Part shown: one piece after another, positions 40,946-52,809 of the stretch
Position numbering within the stretch: the stretch's first letter is position 1
Layout of the letters: each line of letters begins with the position of its first letter
NCBI GenBank assembly: GCA_016710365.1
Contig: JADJVW010000019.1
Location: forward strand, 87,966 to 151,965
Direction of reading: 5' to 3'
Source: Candidatus Caldilinea saccharophila
Lineage (GTDB): Bacteria > Chloroflexota > Anaerolineae > Caldilineales > Caldilineaceae
DNA: 64,000 nucleotides
The notes under the pieces: model-generated
Databases searched by the model: none
The model's input: only the letters and a program-made list of their open reading frames with translations
Told to the model about the DNA's origin: nothing
Program-made: the position numbers and the translations under genes

Positions 40946-43552
40946 TTGACAACGGGTATGAAGTGGACACGCCTTATCCTGATCCCGCTATTCGTGGCGG
41001 GCTGCGGCGGCGCCGACGCGCCGACGCCAACGCCGACATCCACACCGGCCGTACAGGCCGCACCGACGTTCACGCCGACGGCCGCCGCCGCTGAAGCGGT
41101 GGCCTCTGCGCCTACCGAGGCGGCCGTGGCTGGTGCGCCGGGTGCAGCGCTGGTCTTGCCCACATTGACGCCAACGCCCAATTCGCTGGCGGACGCGCCG
41201 GGAGGCAGCCGCCAGGACGATCCTGGCAGCGAGGCGCCGGCCCCATCCGCCGCCGCCGTCGTCGCTGCGCCTGCGTCTTCTAACTCACTTGACGCCGGAC
41301 GACGGCTGCAGCGCTATGGGGATTACGCCGCGGCGCGCACTGCACTGAATCAGGTGGTGACTGACGCGGCCGCCTCGCCCGCACGCCAGGCTGAGGCGCT
41401 CTACGACCTGGGGCGCGCTTACCTTGGCGAAGATCTCTACAGCGAGGCGCTTGCCACCTTCGACCGGCTTGACGCTTTGCTCGCCAGCGCCGGCGGCGAC
41501 CCCGGTCAGTTTGGCCAAAAAGAACATTTTTTGCGCGGCGAGGCGCTGTTGGGCATGGGGCGCTATGCCGAAGCGGTGAATGATTATCGGCAATTTCTCG
41601 AAGCCTACCCGTGGATGAGCGAGTCGGTCCAGCCGCGCATTGCACGCGCCTATCTGGCGAGCAACGACGTTGACGGCGCAGCGACTGCACTGCGTCGCGC
41701 CGTCGACGCCGCTGAAGATCGAGTCGCCAAAGTGGGTAAGCTAGAGAATCTGGCCCAGGTCTATCTCGACGGGGGGAGGTTTGCGGATGCCGCGGCCGTC
41801 TATGATGAAATTCTCGCGGTCGCGGAGAATGCGGGGTACCGCACCCAAATCCTCTATAAAGCCGGCCAGGCGCTGGCCGCGGGTGGCGATGCGCCGGGCG
41901 CGATCGAGCGCTGGCGCGCGGCCACGGCCGAATCACCCGAAAATTACAACGCCTATCTGGCGTTGGTGGAGCTGGTCAACCGGGATGTCGAGTTCGACCT
42001 CTACCAGCGCGGCTATATCGACCTGGTGGCGGAGGCGCACCAGCCTGCCATCAATGCCTATCAAGCCTATCTCGACAGCGTCGACCCGACCGATGCGCGC
42101 GCGGGCAATGCGTTGCACGGGCTGGGCCAGTCCTATCTCGGCGCCGGCAGTTACGCTGATGCGCTCACCGTGTTTGACCGGGTGATCGCCGAGTATCCGT
42201 CCTGTGATTGTTTTGGTCAGGCATGGCTGGACAAGGGGACGGCGCAAGCCAGCCTGGGCGACAGCGCCGGTGCGCGGCGCACCTATCGCACCTTTGCGCG
42301 CGACTTTGCCGCAGATGCATTGGCGCCGGAAGCGCTGTGGCAAAGTGGCCGGCGCGCACTGGCCGAGGGCAATCAGATTGAAGCTGCCGTCGATTTTCTG
42401 ACGCTGGCTGACAGCTTTCCCGCCAGCGAGCGCGCGCCGCAGGCGCTCTATACACTCGGCGTCGGCGCGTTCGACGTCAAACTCTACGACCAGGCCGCGA
42501 ACGCGCTGGCGCGGCTGCAAACAAGCTATCCCGACTATCGCTGGGACGCGGTCGGTTACTGGCTGGGGCGCAGCCAGGCTGTCGCCGGCCAAAACGAGGC
42601 CGCGCGCGCGACGTGGCAGGCGCTCGTGAACCAGGCGCCGGACATCTATTACGGCATTCTGGCGAGCTACGCCCTGGCGGATATCGCCATGACCGACGCC
42701 GCCATGCTGGCGCGCATCGGCGCCGTGGCCGGGCCTGCGAGCCGTCTCGGCGGCGACGACGGCAGCCAGGCCTTTGCCGAGCAATGGCTGGCCGGCTGGC
42801 TGGAGCTTCCGGTCGACCAGGTCGCGCTCTTATCGCCAGAGATCGCCGAAGATGCGAACCTGGCAAAAGGGCGGCTGCTGTTGGAGCTTGACCAACGTGG
42901 GGACGCACTGGCGGCATTGGAGCGCGTCTATCAAACCAACCAAGATAATGCCGCCGCGCTTTATCCGCTGAGCCTGGAATTTGCCCGCCTGGGCGCTTAC
43001 CGGCTCAGCATTCTCAGCGCGGCGCGGCTGATGCAATTCAGCCCGGCGGGGTTGGTCGAGAGTGCACCTGCGTTTATCCAGCGCCTCTCTTTCCCCCAAC
43101 CCTTTGCCGACCTGATCGAGCGTGAGGCAACCGCCAATAGCTTCGACCCGCTGATCTATTTCAGCCTGATCCGCCAGGAGAGCCTTTTCGAGGAGGGCGC
43201 GCGCTCCACCGCCGCGGCGCAGGGATTGGCGCAGATCATTCCTGACACGGGCCAGTGGGTTGCTCAGCAGCTTGGGCACCCTGAATACACCAACGACATC
43301 ATCTATCGCCCGGTGATCAATTTGCGTTTTGGCGCCTATTATCTGGATTGGGTGCGTGATTATCTGGACGGCAACCTGTTGTCGGCGCTGGTGGGTTATA
43401 ACGCCGGCCCCGGCAACTCCGAGAACTGGCGCGAGCAAGCCGGCGCCGACGACGCGCTGTTTGTCGAGAAGCTCACCTTTTCTGAGCCGCGCGCCTACGT
43501 ATACTATATCCTCAGCAACCTCTACCATTACACGCGACTCTACGCCTCATAA
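40946..43552 (+). CDS. TPR-rich lytic transglycosylase lipoprotein
   Basis: 868 residues. The N-terminus MKWTRLILIPLFVAGCGG is a lipoprotein signal (lipobox VAGC); the start is either TTG 40946 (GGAAAG upstream) or ATG 40958. After a Pro/Thr/Ala-rich linker come many TPR-like repeats (about 115-700; YGDYAAARTALNQVV, GRYAEAVNDYRQFLEAYP, GSYADALTVFDRVIAEYP). The C-terminal Slt domain (about 715-868) has the catalytic Glu in LIRQESLFEEGARS, AAQGLAQIIPDTG and ALVGYNAGPGN. It would cleave peptidoglycan at the outer face of the membrane. The TPR superhelix resembles Slt70. The divergent gap to gatB (40765-40945) shows only a ggagagc/gctctcc hairpin at about 40850-40900. Confidence 0.9.
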   Translation: MTTGMKWTRLILIPLFVAGCGGADAPTPTPTSTPAVQAAPTFTPTAAAAEAVASAPTEAAVAGAPGAALVLPTLTPTPNSLADAPGGSRQDDPGSEAPAPSAAAVVAAPASSNSLDAGRRLQRYGDYAAARTALNQVVTDAAASPARQAEALYDLGRAYLGEDLYSEALATFDRLDALLASAGGDPGQFGQKEHFLRGEALLGMGRYAEAVNDYRQFLEAYPWMSESVQPRIARAYLASNDVDGAATALRRAVDAAEDRVAKVGKLENLAQVYLDGGRFADAAAVYDEILAVAENAGYRTQILYKAGQALAAGGDAPGAIERWRAATAESPENYNAYLALVELVNRDVEFDLYQRGYIDLVAEAHQPAINAYQAYLDSVDPTDARAGNALHGLGQSYLGAGSYADALTVFDRVIAEYPSCDCFGQAWLDKGTAQASLGDSAGARRTYRTFARDFAADALAPEALWQSGRRALAEGNQIEAAVDFLTLADSFPASERAPQALYTLGVGAFDVKLYDQAANALARLQTSYPDYRWDAVGYWLGRSQAVAGQNEAARATWQALVNQAPDIYYGILASYALADIAMTDAAMLARIGAVAGPASRLGGDDGSQAFAEQWLAGWLELPVDQVALLSPEIAEDANLAKGRLLLELDQRGDALAALERVYQTNQDNAAALYPLSLEFARLGAYRLSILSAARLMQFSPAGLVESAPAFIQRLSFPQPFADLIEREATANSFDPLIYFSLIRQESLFEEGARSTAAAQGLAQIIPDTGQWVAQQLGHPEYTNDIIYRPVINLRFGAYYLDWVRDYLDGNLLSALVGYNAGPGNSENWREQAGADDALFVEKLTFSEPRAYVYYILSNLYHYTRLYAS

Positions 43553-43635
43553 CGCCGGCCTTGATGTCGAGAAAGCCGACCCCGCACACTGCCCTTCGCA
43601 ATCTGTTGGAGGGCGGTTTGCTATCAGAACGCTGA

Positions 43636-43655
43636 TTCGCCCCTCGCCCCTCGCA
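43636..43655. repeat. cgcccctcgcccctcgc word downstream of ileS
   Basis: The tandem cgcccct copy lies between the transglycosylase and ileS stops. The identical word is found inside ileS at 46294-46326. Confidence 0.6.
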
Positions 43656-43661
43656 GCTCCT

Positions 43662-46982
<3,321 letters not shown>

Positions 46983-47005
46983 GACACCTATAGGAAATCA
47001 AAAAA

Positions 47006-47038
47006 GTGATTGTTTATCACCATCATCTACGGTATAAT
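47006..47038 (+). promoter_or_regulatory. Promoter of the TA module with overlapping inverted repeat
   Basis: TTGTTT (47010-47015), 17 nt, TATAAT (47033-47038). The inverted repeat gtgat-tgttt-atcac (47006-47020) covers the -35, a typical place for an antitoxin or toxin-antitoxin complex operator. Confidence 0.6.
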
Positions 47039-47073
47039 TCTGGCGCGTGCTTTCTCGTTCAAGGAAATTCATT

Positions 47074-47298
47074 ATGCAAATTTCGCTCACTTTACCCTCC
47101 AACGGGCTGACGGTTGAACAAGCCAGAGACATCCTTGGCGAGGCCATTCAAGATGAGACAGCCCAGGCACAGGTGCGGATGGCCTACTTTGCCGGGCTTT
47201 GTCGTGAGCTTGAAGTAACACACCAAATGACCTCCGCCGAGTTCATTGAGCGTTTTGAGGCTGGCGAACTAGGCGATGACCAACACCTCTTCGACTGA
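47074..47298 (+). CDS. TumA-like antitoxin, apparently cut short by an in-frame TGA
   Basis: 74 residues from ATG 47074 (AAGGAA upstream), starting MQISLTLPSNGLTVEQARDI. It is a small acidic helical protein directly before a TumE-type toxin gene. The stop TGA (47296-47298) follows GDDQHLFD. Beyond it the same frame stays open for 22 codons (YAAKQGLDYWSQRYQLLSKV) and ends at a TGA (47365-47367) that overlaps the TTG start of the toxin gene by two bases. That is exactly the geometry expected for the intact operon, with a Trp (TGG) at the interrupted position. So the first TGA is likely a nonsense change, a base error, or a read-through site. The antitoxin assignment rests on position, size and the toxin family. 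Confidence 0.6.
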   Translation: MQISLTLPSNGLTVEQARDILGEAIQDETAQAQVRMAYFAGLCRELEVTHQMTSAEFIERFEAGELGDDQHLFD

Positions 47299-47363
47299 TA
47301 CGCCGCCAAGCAAGGGCTGGATTACTGGTCACAGCGCTATCAGCTCCTCAGCAAGGTTATGCT

Positions 47364-47714
47364 TTGACGCCACGCAGCTATTTTCTCGAACTTCAACAAC
47401 TGGCGCTGGCGCCGGCCTTTGTCGCTACTTGCGACTTGACCTATCAGGAGATTAATGCGACTCGCTGCTACGTGAGCGGCTTGCTCCTCTTGAAAAATGG
47501 GTGCCGACTCTTTATCGCAGAATACGTCATTGTGACAGATGCTGTCGAACGCCCGAAGTACCGCTATCACCTTCAAGGCGCCGACGGTGCCTTGATAGCT
47601 CGCTGGGACAACGCACCACATCCAGCGCACAAGCACGAGGCCGACGGCACTGTCGTCGCTTGCACAGCCATAGAACTGGCCGGTGTGTTGGCAGCCATTC
47701 CCGGTCACATGTAG
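47364..47714 (+). CDS. TumE-family (DUF6516-like) toxin
   Basis: 116 residues from TTG 47364, with AAGG upstream. Features of the TumE/DUF6516 group are seen: YFLELQQLALAP, INATRCYVSGLLLLKNGCRL, FIAEYVIVTDAVERPKYRYHLQ, IARWDNAPHPAHKH. The conserved Tyr-x-Tyr-His followed by RWDNAPH is the best marker. Members are toxins of type II-like toxin-antitoxin pairs. The gene is convergent with alaX, stop to stop 13 nt. If the antitoxin is truly truncated, the toxin may be inactive, silent or controlled differently. Confidence 0.72.
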   Translation: MTPRSYFLELQQLALAPAFVATCDLTYQEINATRCYVSGLLLLKNGCRLFIAEYVIVTDAVERPKYRYHLQGADGALIARWDNAPHPAHKHEADGTVVACTAIELAGVLAAIPGHM

Positions 47715-47727
47715 CTGCCGTAGTCGC

Positions 47728-48447
47728 TTACGCCAGCGCGATATAGATCCGCTTGTTGATCGCCCCTTTGCTCTTATAATCCACCACCTTGATCGCCCCG
47801 ACTTCCTGCGTGTTGGCGACATGCGTGCCGCCATCCGCCTGCAGGTCCAGCCCTACGATCTCCACCGTGCGCACCTCCTCGATGCCCTGCGGCAGTAGAT
47901 TGATCTTGGTGCGAATCAGGTCCGGTATCTGGAAGGCTTTCTCACGCGGCAGAATCTGCGTGCGCACCAGGTGCGCCGCCGCGACTTCGACATTACACCT
48001 AGCCTCAATCTCCTGGATCAGCGCCTTGCTGAGGTTGGCGAACTCGAAATCCATGCGCCCTTCGCCCGGCTCCATATTGCCGCCCGTCACCTGTGCGCCG
48101 TAGTCGCGCCAGACCACGCCGCAGAGGATGTGCATGGCCGTGTGCGTGCGCATCAGTTGGTAGCGACGCGTCCAGTCGACCGTCCCCTGCACCGCGTCGC
48201 CGGGCGCAAGCAACGGCAGCCCGCCCTCGGTCGCCAGCCAGTGCCAGAGTGCGTCGCCTTCTTTCTTTACCTTGGTGACGGCCAGCCGTTGGCCGCCAAG
48301 CTCCAGCCAGCCCACATCATTGGGTTGGCCGCCGCCGCCGGGATAGAAGGCCGTCCTGTCCAGGGCGACCCGGTCGGCTTCGACGGCAGCCACAACGGCG
48401 GCAAATTCCTGTGTGTAGGCATCTTTGTAGTAGAGCAGGCAAGTCAT
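47728..48447 (-). CDS. alaX: AlaX-type alanyl-tRNA editing protein
   Basis: 239 residues from ATG 48447 (GGAGCTTACC upstream). It is homologous to the second-additional domain of AlaRS/ThrRS: TAFYPGGGGQPNDVGWLE, zinc-binding HTAMHIL, and ADGGTHVANTQEVGAI. It hydrolyses Ser- or Gly-tRNAAla in trans. Longer starts (for example GTG 48531) would translate the word repeat at 48473-48551 and are unlikely. An Ala-type T-box leader lies upstream on the same strand, so expression should rise when tRNAAla is uncharged. Confidence 0.9.
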   Translation of the reverse strand: MTCLLYYKDAYTQEFAAVVAAVEADRVALDRTAFYPGGGGQPNDVGWLELGGQRLAVTKVKKEGDALWHWLATEGGLPLLAPGDAVQGTVDWTRRYQLMRTHTAMHILCGVVWRDYGAQVTGGNMEPGEGRMDFEFANLSKALIQEIEARCNVEVAAAHLVRTQILPREKAFQIPDLIRTKINLLPQGIEEVRTVEIVGLDLQADGGTHVANTQEVGAIKVVDYKSKGAINKRIYIALA

Positions 48448-48472
48448 GGTAAGCTCCAAATTAGTTTGCTTT

Positions 48473-48551
48473 GTGAATGGTAAGTTGTGCATCGTGAATT
48501 GGTGAAGTCGAGCGGCCACTTCGCAATTCACTATTCAGACTCCACCATTCA
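48473..48551. repeat. gtgaattg/caattcac hairpin between the T-box and alaX
   Basis: Outer arms tgaatggt (48474-48481) and accattca (48544-48551), inner arms gtgaattg (48494-48501) and caattcac (48524-48531). Same word family and nested layout as 33310-33398. It separates the T-box terminator and an SD-ATG pair (GGAGG then ATG at 48554) from the real alaX start at 48447. Confidence 0.8.
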
Positions 48552-48567
48552 TCGTGCAAACCTCCAA

Positions 48568-48856
48568 ACAAAAAGCCCATCCCCCAAACAGGGACGGGCT
48601 AGATAGTCCGCGATACCACCCTGGTTCCTGACCGTTATAGGTCAGGCGCCTCGCTGCAAAGCCACAGAAAACGTCCTGCGAATTCGCCGTGGCGATATCG
48701 GGCCACGTGACCGGCGGCGCCTACTGGTTCGTTCGTTCGGGCCGCTGCTCCAGAGGGATTTTCGCTGTCGAAGGGTTCGCCCGGCTTCCACCCTCCCGGA
48801 CTCGCTGCAGAACGTTTCGATGGCTACTCGTCTCCATCAACGCATTGATTTCAATG
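48568..48856 (-). ncRNA. T-box riboswitch leader of alaX
   Basis: Read on the minus strand, the leader has stem I features (GACGAGTAG; CAGCGAGTCCGGGAG...GAAGCCGGG), the T-box AGGGTGGTATCGCGG (48608-48622), and a terminator AGCCCGTCC...GGATGGGCTTTTT (48570-48600) that competes with the antiterminator. A likely specifier is GCA (48746-48748) within CTGGAGCAGCGG, an Ala codon that fits the alaX gene; this reading of the specifier loop is by eye. T-boxes bind the matching uncharged tRNA and prevent termination. Confidence 0.9.
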
Positions 48857-48862
48857 GTGGGC

Positions 48863-48892
48863 AGTGTAACACTTCTCCGCGTACGCTGTCAA
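48863..48892 (-). promoter_or_regulatory. Promoter of the T-box/alaX transcript
   Basis: On the minus strand: TTGACA (48892-48887), 18 nt, TACACT (48868-48863), placing the start about 48856, just before T-box stem I. The 48893-49089 stretch toward the divergent oxidoreductase gene shows no other clear element. Confidence 0.75.
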
Positions 48893-49089
48893 ACATTTTT
48901 TCGTGCGCTTGCTGTCTTATCTGGGAATTTCGGGTACTATGATGGCGTGAGGAAAATAGGGCGTGGATCCACCCAGCTCAAAGCGTAGAACGTTAGCAGA
49001 AAATTAGCGTGATCCGTCAGATCAGCATCCTATTGATGTTTATGTCCCAGCTAAATCGTCATTGTTAGATGTTAAATTCGAGGCGCTCT

Positions 49090-50166
49090 ATGGATCAACT
49101 TCGTGTGGGGATCGTCGGCTGCGGCGAGGTCGTGCAAATTATTCACCTGCCCAGCCTCTATCGTCTGGCGGACAAGTTTCGCGTGACGGCGCTCTGCGAC
49201 GCCAGCCAGGTGGTGTTGGACGCCGTGGGCGCACAGTGGAATGTGTCCAGGCGTTACTTGCGCTATGAGGATCTGGTCAATGACTCTGAGGTGGATATCG
49301 TGCTGGTGGCAAATCCGCACGTCTATCACGCGCCGGTGACGCTGGCTGCGATTGCGACGGGCAAACATGTGCTGGTGGAAAAACCGGCCGCCATGAACCT
49401 GGCCGAATGTGACGCGGTGCAGGCGGCGCAGGAGCAGGCTGGCGTCACTGTCCAGGTTGCCTATATGCGGCGTTATGCCCCGGCGTTTGAGCAGGCGTGT
49501 GTGATTGTGAGCAAGATGCGAGCAGAGGGCGACGTGCGGCTGGCGCGCGTCCACGACGTGATCGGTCACAACGCTCAGATCATCACACCCACGTCGCGCG
49601 TCGTGCGCGGTCAGGATATTCCCCAGGCAATGTTGGCGGCAGGCAAGCGGTCAGAAGCCGAAGCCATTGCCCGGGCGATCGGCCCCGTCCCCAAAGAAGT
49701 CCAGAACGCGTATATGCTGATGCTGGGGCTTAGCTCGCACGACCTTTCGGCCATGCGTGAGATGCTGGGGATGCCGCAGCGCGTGCTTCACGCCACACAG
49801 CGCGGCGGTCTGTATCTGACGGCAACCTTTGACTATGGCGAGTTTGTCTGCCAGTTTGACACGGGTGTGGATACCTTGCCCCGCTTTGACGCCAATTTGG
49901 AAGTGTTTGGCGAGAAGAAATACGTGCGCGTGCAGTACGACACGCCTTACGTGCTCAACCTGCCGATTCGCCTGTACGTCGGTGAAGCGCACGGCGAGCA
50001 TGGCCTGGTGGAGCAGATGCTGCACCCAAGTTGGGGCGATGCGTTTGTCAATGAGTGGTTAGCGCTGCATACCAATATCACGGAGCAGCGTGCACCCAAG
50101 ACATCGATTGCCGATTATCGTCAGGATCTCGTATTGTTTCAGGCGATGGCAAAATTAATGGCTTAA
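49090..50166 (+). CDS. Gfo/Idh/MocA-family oxidoreductase
   Basis: 358 residues from ATG 49090 with GAGG upstream. The N-terminal Rossmann domain has VGIVGCGEVVQIIHLPSL, the family signature HVLVEKPAAMNLAECD with the catalytic Lys of EKP, and VAYMRRYAPAFEQA. The C-terminal domain carries HDLSAMREMLGMP with the usual His-Asp, GGLYLTATFDYGEF and DTLPRFDANLEVFG. These are NAD(P)-dependent sugar or cyclitol dehydrogenases. A sugar-isomerase-like gene follows at 51903, which fits a sugar-modifying role, but the genes are separated by an opposite-strand gene. Confidence 0.87.
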   Translation: MDQLRVGIVGCGEVVQIIHLPSLYRLADKFRVTALCDASQVVLDAVGAQWNVSRRYLRYEDLVNDSEVDIVLVANPHVYHAPVTLAAIATGKHVLVEKPAAMNLAECDAVQAAQEQAGVTVQVAYMRRYAPAFEQACVIVSKMRAEGDVRLARVHDVIGHNAQIITPTSRVVRGQDIPQAMLAAGKRSEAEAIARAIGPVPKEVQNAYMLMLGLSSHDLSAMREMLGMPQRVLHATQRGGLYLTATFDYGEFVCQFDTGVDTLPRFDANLEVFGEKKYVRVQYDTPYVLNLPIRLYVGEAHGEHGLVEQMLHPSWGDAFVNEWLALHTNITEQRAPKTSIADYRQDLVLFQAMAKLMA

Positions 50167-50218
50167 AAAAATCAGGTGCAGTGGAAAGCTGGGAGATCTG
50201 CCGCGTAGAACGCAAGGG

Positions 50219-51763
50219 TCAACTTTCTTTCTTGTGGCCCGCCTGTAACAAGCCTGCCAATAAAGGATTCTGGCGCATCGGGAGCGCACGCATCCAGCGC
50301 GCCAGCAATAGCGCATGTTCGGCATTGTCGCCCTCGCCGCAGAGGGCAAACCACAGCGCCTGCGTGCGAAGTGCGGTGGCCATGTGGTCGAGCAGTTGAT
50401 TGCGCTGTGGCAAGGCGTCAAGCTCGCGCAGAATATACGCGATCAAGGCATGGACGCGTGCCACGCCAGCATCATTTTGCTGGGACTCGAGCATTGACCA
50501 GACGTTGGCGGCCCATCCCACCCAGCCGCGCAGGGCGGGGTGACGCACCATTGCATCAGCGGCATTGGTCAAAGCGGCCATATCCGGCTGTTCCAGCCCG
50601 GTGGCGGATGCCGTCGTGAAGAAGTGCGCATAGACATCTGGCAAGTGTGGTGCGGCAAACTGCCAGCAGAGATCGTTGTAGAGCACGTATTCGCCAGGAA
50701 GTTCCGCAGGTTCAGCTTGACGCCAATGCGCGGCCAGCGCTTGCTGCACCAGCCAGCGCCCCACGTCGAGCGGCGCCTCGAGCATGATCATGCGGCGTTC
50801 CTGCCCCTCGCCGATCATGACTAGCTCGCCCACGCGCCGCGCCGGGGGAAGTTGGCTTGCCTCCATGCTTTCGACGCCAGAACATTCGAGAATGCCGTGA
50901 TGCAGCGCCAACGTAAATCCCAACAGTGCGCCGTCCACATCCGTGGGATGGGTCGGCATTCTGACGAGCCAGAGTGTGAAGTAGCCGCCTGTGTCCGTCG
51001 CACTGACTAAGGCGCGCCATGCGTCCGCAACAGGTGGTTGATAACGTCGTCCGGTGAACTGCAACTTGCGTACGGCGCGCTGCACTTGCTCGACCAGCGG
51101 CGGCGCCAACGTGAAGGAAAGCGTGTGGAGTGCGCGCACCGCCTGCTCATGCGCCGCGGCCAGCTCCACCAGGCGATCCAACGCGCTGCGGGCGACTTGC
51201 GCGCGCTGATCCTGTGCGATCAGACGCAGCAGTTCCATCTGATCGTCCGGGGCCAGCCGGCTCATCAACCCCAGCACCATAAAGGCGACATCGACGCCGT
51301 GATCCTGCATTTGTGTGACATATTCGAGAAAGACGTGACGATGATTGCGTCCTTCCTCGACTGCTTCCAGCAGGCTCTGCATGGCGATATCGTCATTGCC
51401 GGAAAGATCGCTCGTCAGCGCATGAGGGACGACTTCCCCCAAATAACGTTCGAGGAGCAAGAGGGCGCTCATGCGTGCCACCGGCGTATTTTGGCGGTTT
51501 GCAGCCAGCTCGCGCAACATGGGTGTGATCATCTCTGGCGGCAGCAAGGTGCTCAGATGTCCCAGCACACCACGCAACTGGCTGTTCGCATCACCCAGAT
51601 GTCTTTGGATCGCAACCGCCAGCCGCTCGGGAGGAAAGCGGCTGGCCAATTCGCGCGTTGCCGCAATCAGTTCAGCCTCGGTGGTTGTCTGACCAAGCGC
51701 ATCAATCGCCTCTTCGAGCTGACGGCGTTCTTGGAAGCCGGAAATAATTTGCGGGTCACTCAT
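50219..51763 (-). CDS. HEAT/Arm-repeat-like hypothetical protein
   Basis: 514 residues, no signal or membrane helix. The N-terminal half is all helical with repeat-like pairs (ATRELASRFPPERLAVAIQR; LRGVLGHLSTLLPPEMITP; MSALLLLERYLGEVV). The central part (ADAWRALVSATDTGGYFTLW to GEGQERRMIMLEAPL) looks like a separate alpha/beta unit, and the end is helical again. No catalytic motif is recognised. Related proteins in this lineage sit beside unlike genes, so context gives no hint. Function unknown. Confidence 0.65.
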   Translation of the reverse strand: MSDPQIISGFQERRQLEEAIDALGQTTTEAELIAATRELASRFPPERLAVAIQRHLGDANSQLRGVLGHLSTLLPPEMITPMLRELAANRQNTPVARMSALLLLERYLGEVVPHALTSDLSGNDDIAMQSLLEAVEEGRNHRHVFLEYVTQMQDHGVDVAFMVLGLMSRLAPDDQMELLRLIAQDQRAQVARSALDRLVELAAAHEQAVRALHTLSFTLAPPLVEQVQRAVRKLQFTGRRYQPPVADAWRALVSATDTGGYFTLWLVRMPTHPTDVDGALLGFTLALHHGILECSGVESMEASQLPPARRVGELVMIGEGQERRMIMLEAPLDVGRWLVQQALAAHWRQAEPAELPGEYVLYNDLCWQFAAPHLPDVYAHFFTTASATGLEQPDMAALTNAADAMVRHPALRGWVGWAANVWSMLESQQNDAGVARVHALIAYILRELDALPQRNQLLDHMATALRTQALWFALCGEGDNAEHALLLARWMRALPMRQNPLLAGLLQAGHKKES

Positions 51764-51902
51764 CGTTAAGCCTCATGCTTGTCGCCATTTGGAGTAGATG
51801 GACATGCAGGACACACCCCCTACTTTTCTTCCCATTTGTGCTGCATTCGATGGTACAATAAAACAAAACAATTCCACCAATCAACGGAAAGGACAAAATA
51901 TC

Positions 51903-52706
51903 ATGGCAAAATCCAAATCTACCAGCAGCAAGGAATCGAAAATGCCCACATTACGTTTACCGCTGGCGCTGCAATTGTACACACTGCGCAGCCTGCCCAT
52001 GAATGCTGACGAGTTACTTGGCGCCGTGGCCGCGGCAGGGTACAGCGGCGTGGAGCTGGCCGGCAATCTGGGACAGAGCGCCGAAGGGTTGCGCGAGCTA
52101 CTCGACAAGCATGGTCTTAAAGCCGTCTCCGCACACGTGCAGATTCAGGCCATGGAAAGCGACCTGCCCGCGGTCATAAGCTTCCAGAAAACCATCGGCA
52201 ATGATACCTTGGTTGTGCCGTGGCTGCCGGAGTCAGATCGCTCGCCGACAGCGGCCGGCTGGGCTGCCCTGGGGCAACGTCTCGATCGGCTGGGCCGGCG
52301 TTTGCGCATGGCGAATATGCGTCTGCTCTATCACAACCATGACTTCGAAATGGTCGTGATCGACGGTAAACCTGCGATCAGTTGGCTGTTGGAGGCCGCC
52401 AAGCCGGAGAATGTCGGCTTCGAGCCGGATCTGGCGTGGATTGTGTTTGGCGGACAGGATGCCGTGGGATTGCTCCAGCAATACAGCGGCCGCGTGCCAC
52501 GCGTCCATGCGAAGGATCTGGGAGACAACGCAGCCGAACACGGGCTTGCCGACGTAGGAAGCGGTCGCCTCGACTGGGATGCCATCCTGCCGGCGGCCGA
52601 AGCGGCGCAGGCGGAATGGTTGGTTGTGGAACATGACTTCCCCACCGACCCGCTGGCCAGCATCCAACGGAGCCAGACGTTCCTGGCAGAAAAACTCAAG
52701 GCGTAA
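51903..52706 (+). CDS. Sugar phosphate isomerase/epimerase (xylose isomerase-like TIM barrel)
   Basis: 267 residues from ATG 51903 (AAAGGA upstream), with a Lys/Ser-rich start. TIM barrel of the AP-endonuclease-2 superfamily: ALQLYTLRSL, AAAGYSGVELAGNLG, AVSAHVQI, the metal-site segments LLYHNHDFEM, VGFEPDLAWI, RVHAKDLGDN and LVVEHDFPTDP with Glu/His ligands. Members isomerise or epimerise sugars or inositols. A terminator hairpin is at 52749. Confidence 0.85.
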   Translation: MAKSKSTSSKESKMPTLRLPLALQLYTLRSLPMNADELLGAVAAAGYSGVELAGNLGQSAEGLRELLDKHGLKAVSAHVQIQAMESDLPAVISFQKTIGNDTLVVPWLPESDRSPTAAGWAALGQRLDRLGRRLRMANMRLLYHNHDFEMVVIDGKPAISWLLEAAKPENVGFEPDLAWIVFGGQDAVGLLQQYSGRVPRVHAKDLGDNAAEHGLADVGSGRLDWDAILPAAEAAQAEWLVVEHDFPTDPLASIQRSQTFLAEKLKA

Positions 52707-52748
52707 CCCAGCGTGCGGGCGTCCCGTCCGCCCCGCAAGCGTAACCAG

Positions 52749-52790
52749 CCAACCGGGAGCGTAGATGTCTGCGCTCCCGGTTGGGTTTTC
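52749..52790 (+). terminator. 13-bp terminator hairpin
   Basis: ccaaccgggagcg (52749-52761) and cgctcccggttgg (52772-52784), followed by gttttc. It lies between the isomerase gene and the small gene at 52810. Confidence 0.75.
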
Positions 52791-52809
52791 CCCTGTGAAA
52801 AGGAGCAGC

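Noticed and set aside
40843..41094. 83-codon plus-strand open frame before the lytic transglycosylase
   Set aside because: Overlaps the transglycosylase lipoprotein signal in another frame and is Arg-rich at the end; the lipoprotein frame is clearly real.
48689..48988. 99-codon plus-strand open frame
   Set aside because: It lies opposite the T-box leader; the RNA structure and motif explain the sequence.
50219..51763. HEAT-like protein as a phycobilisome lyase or similar enzyme
   Set aside because: Helical repeats alone; no specific motif or neighbour supports it.
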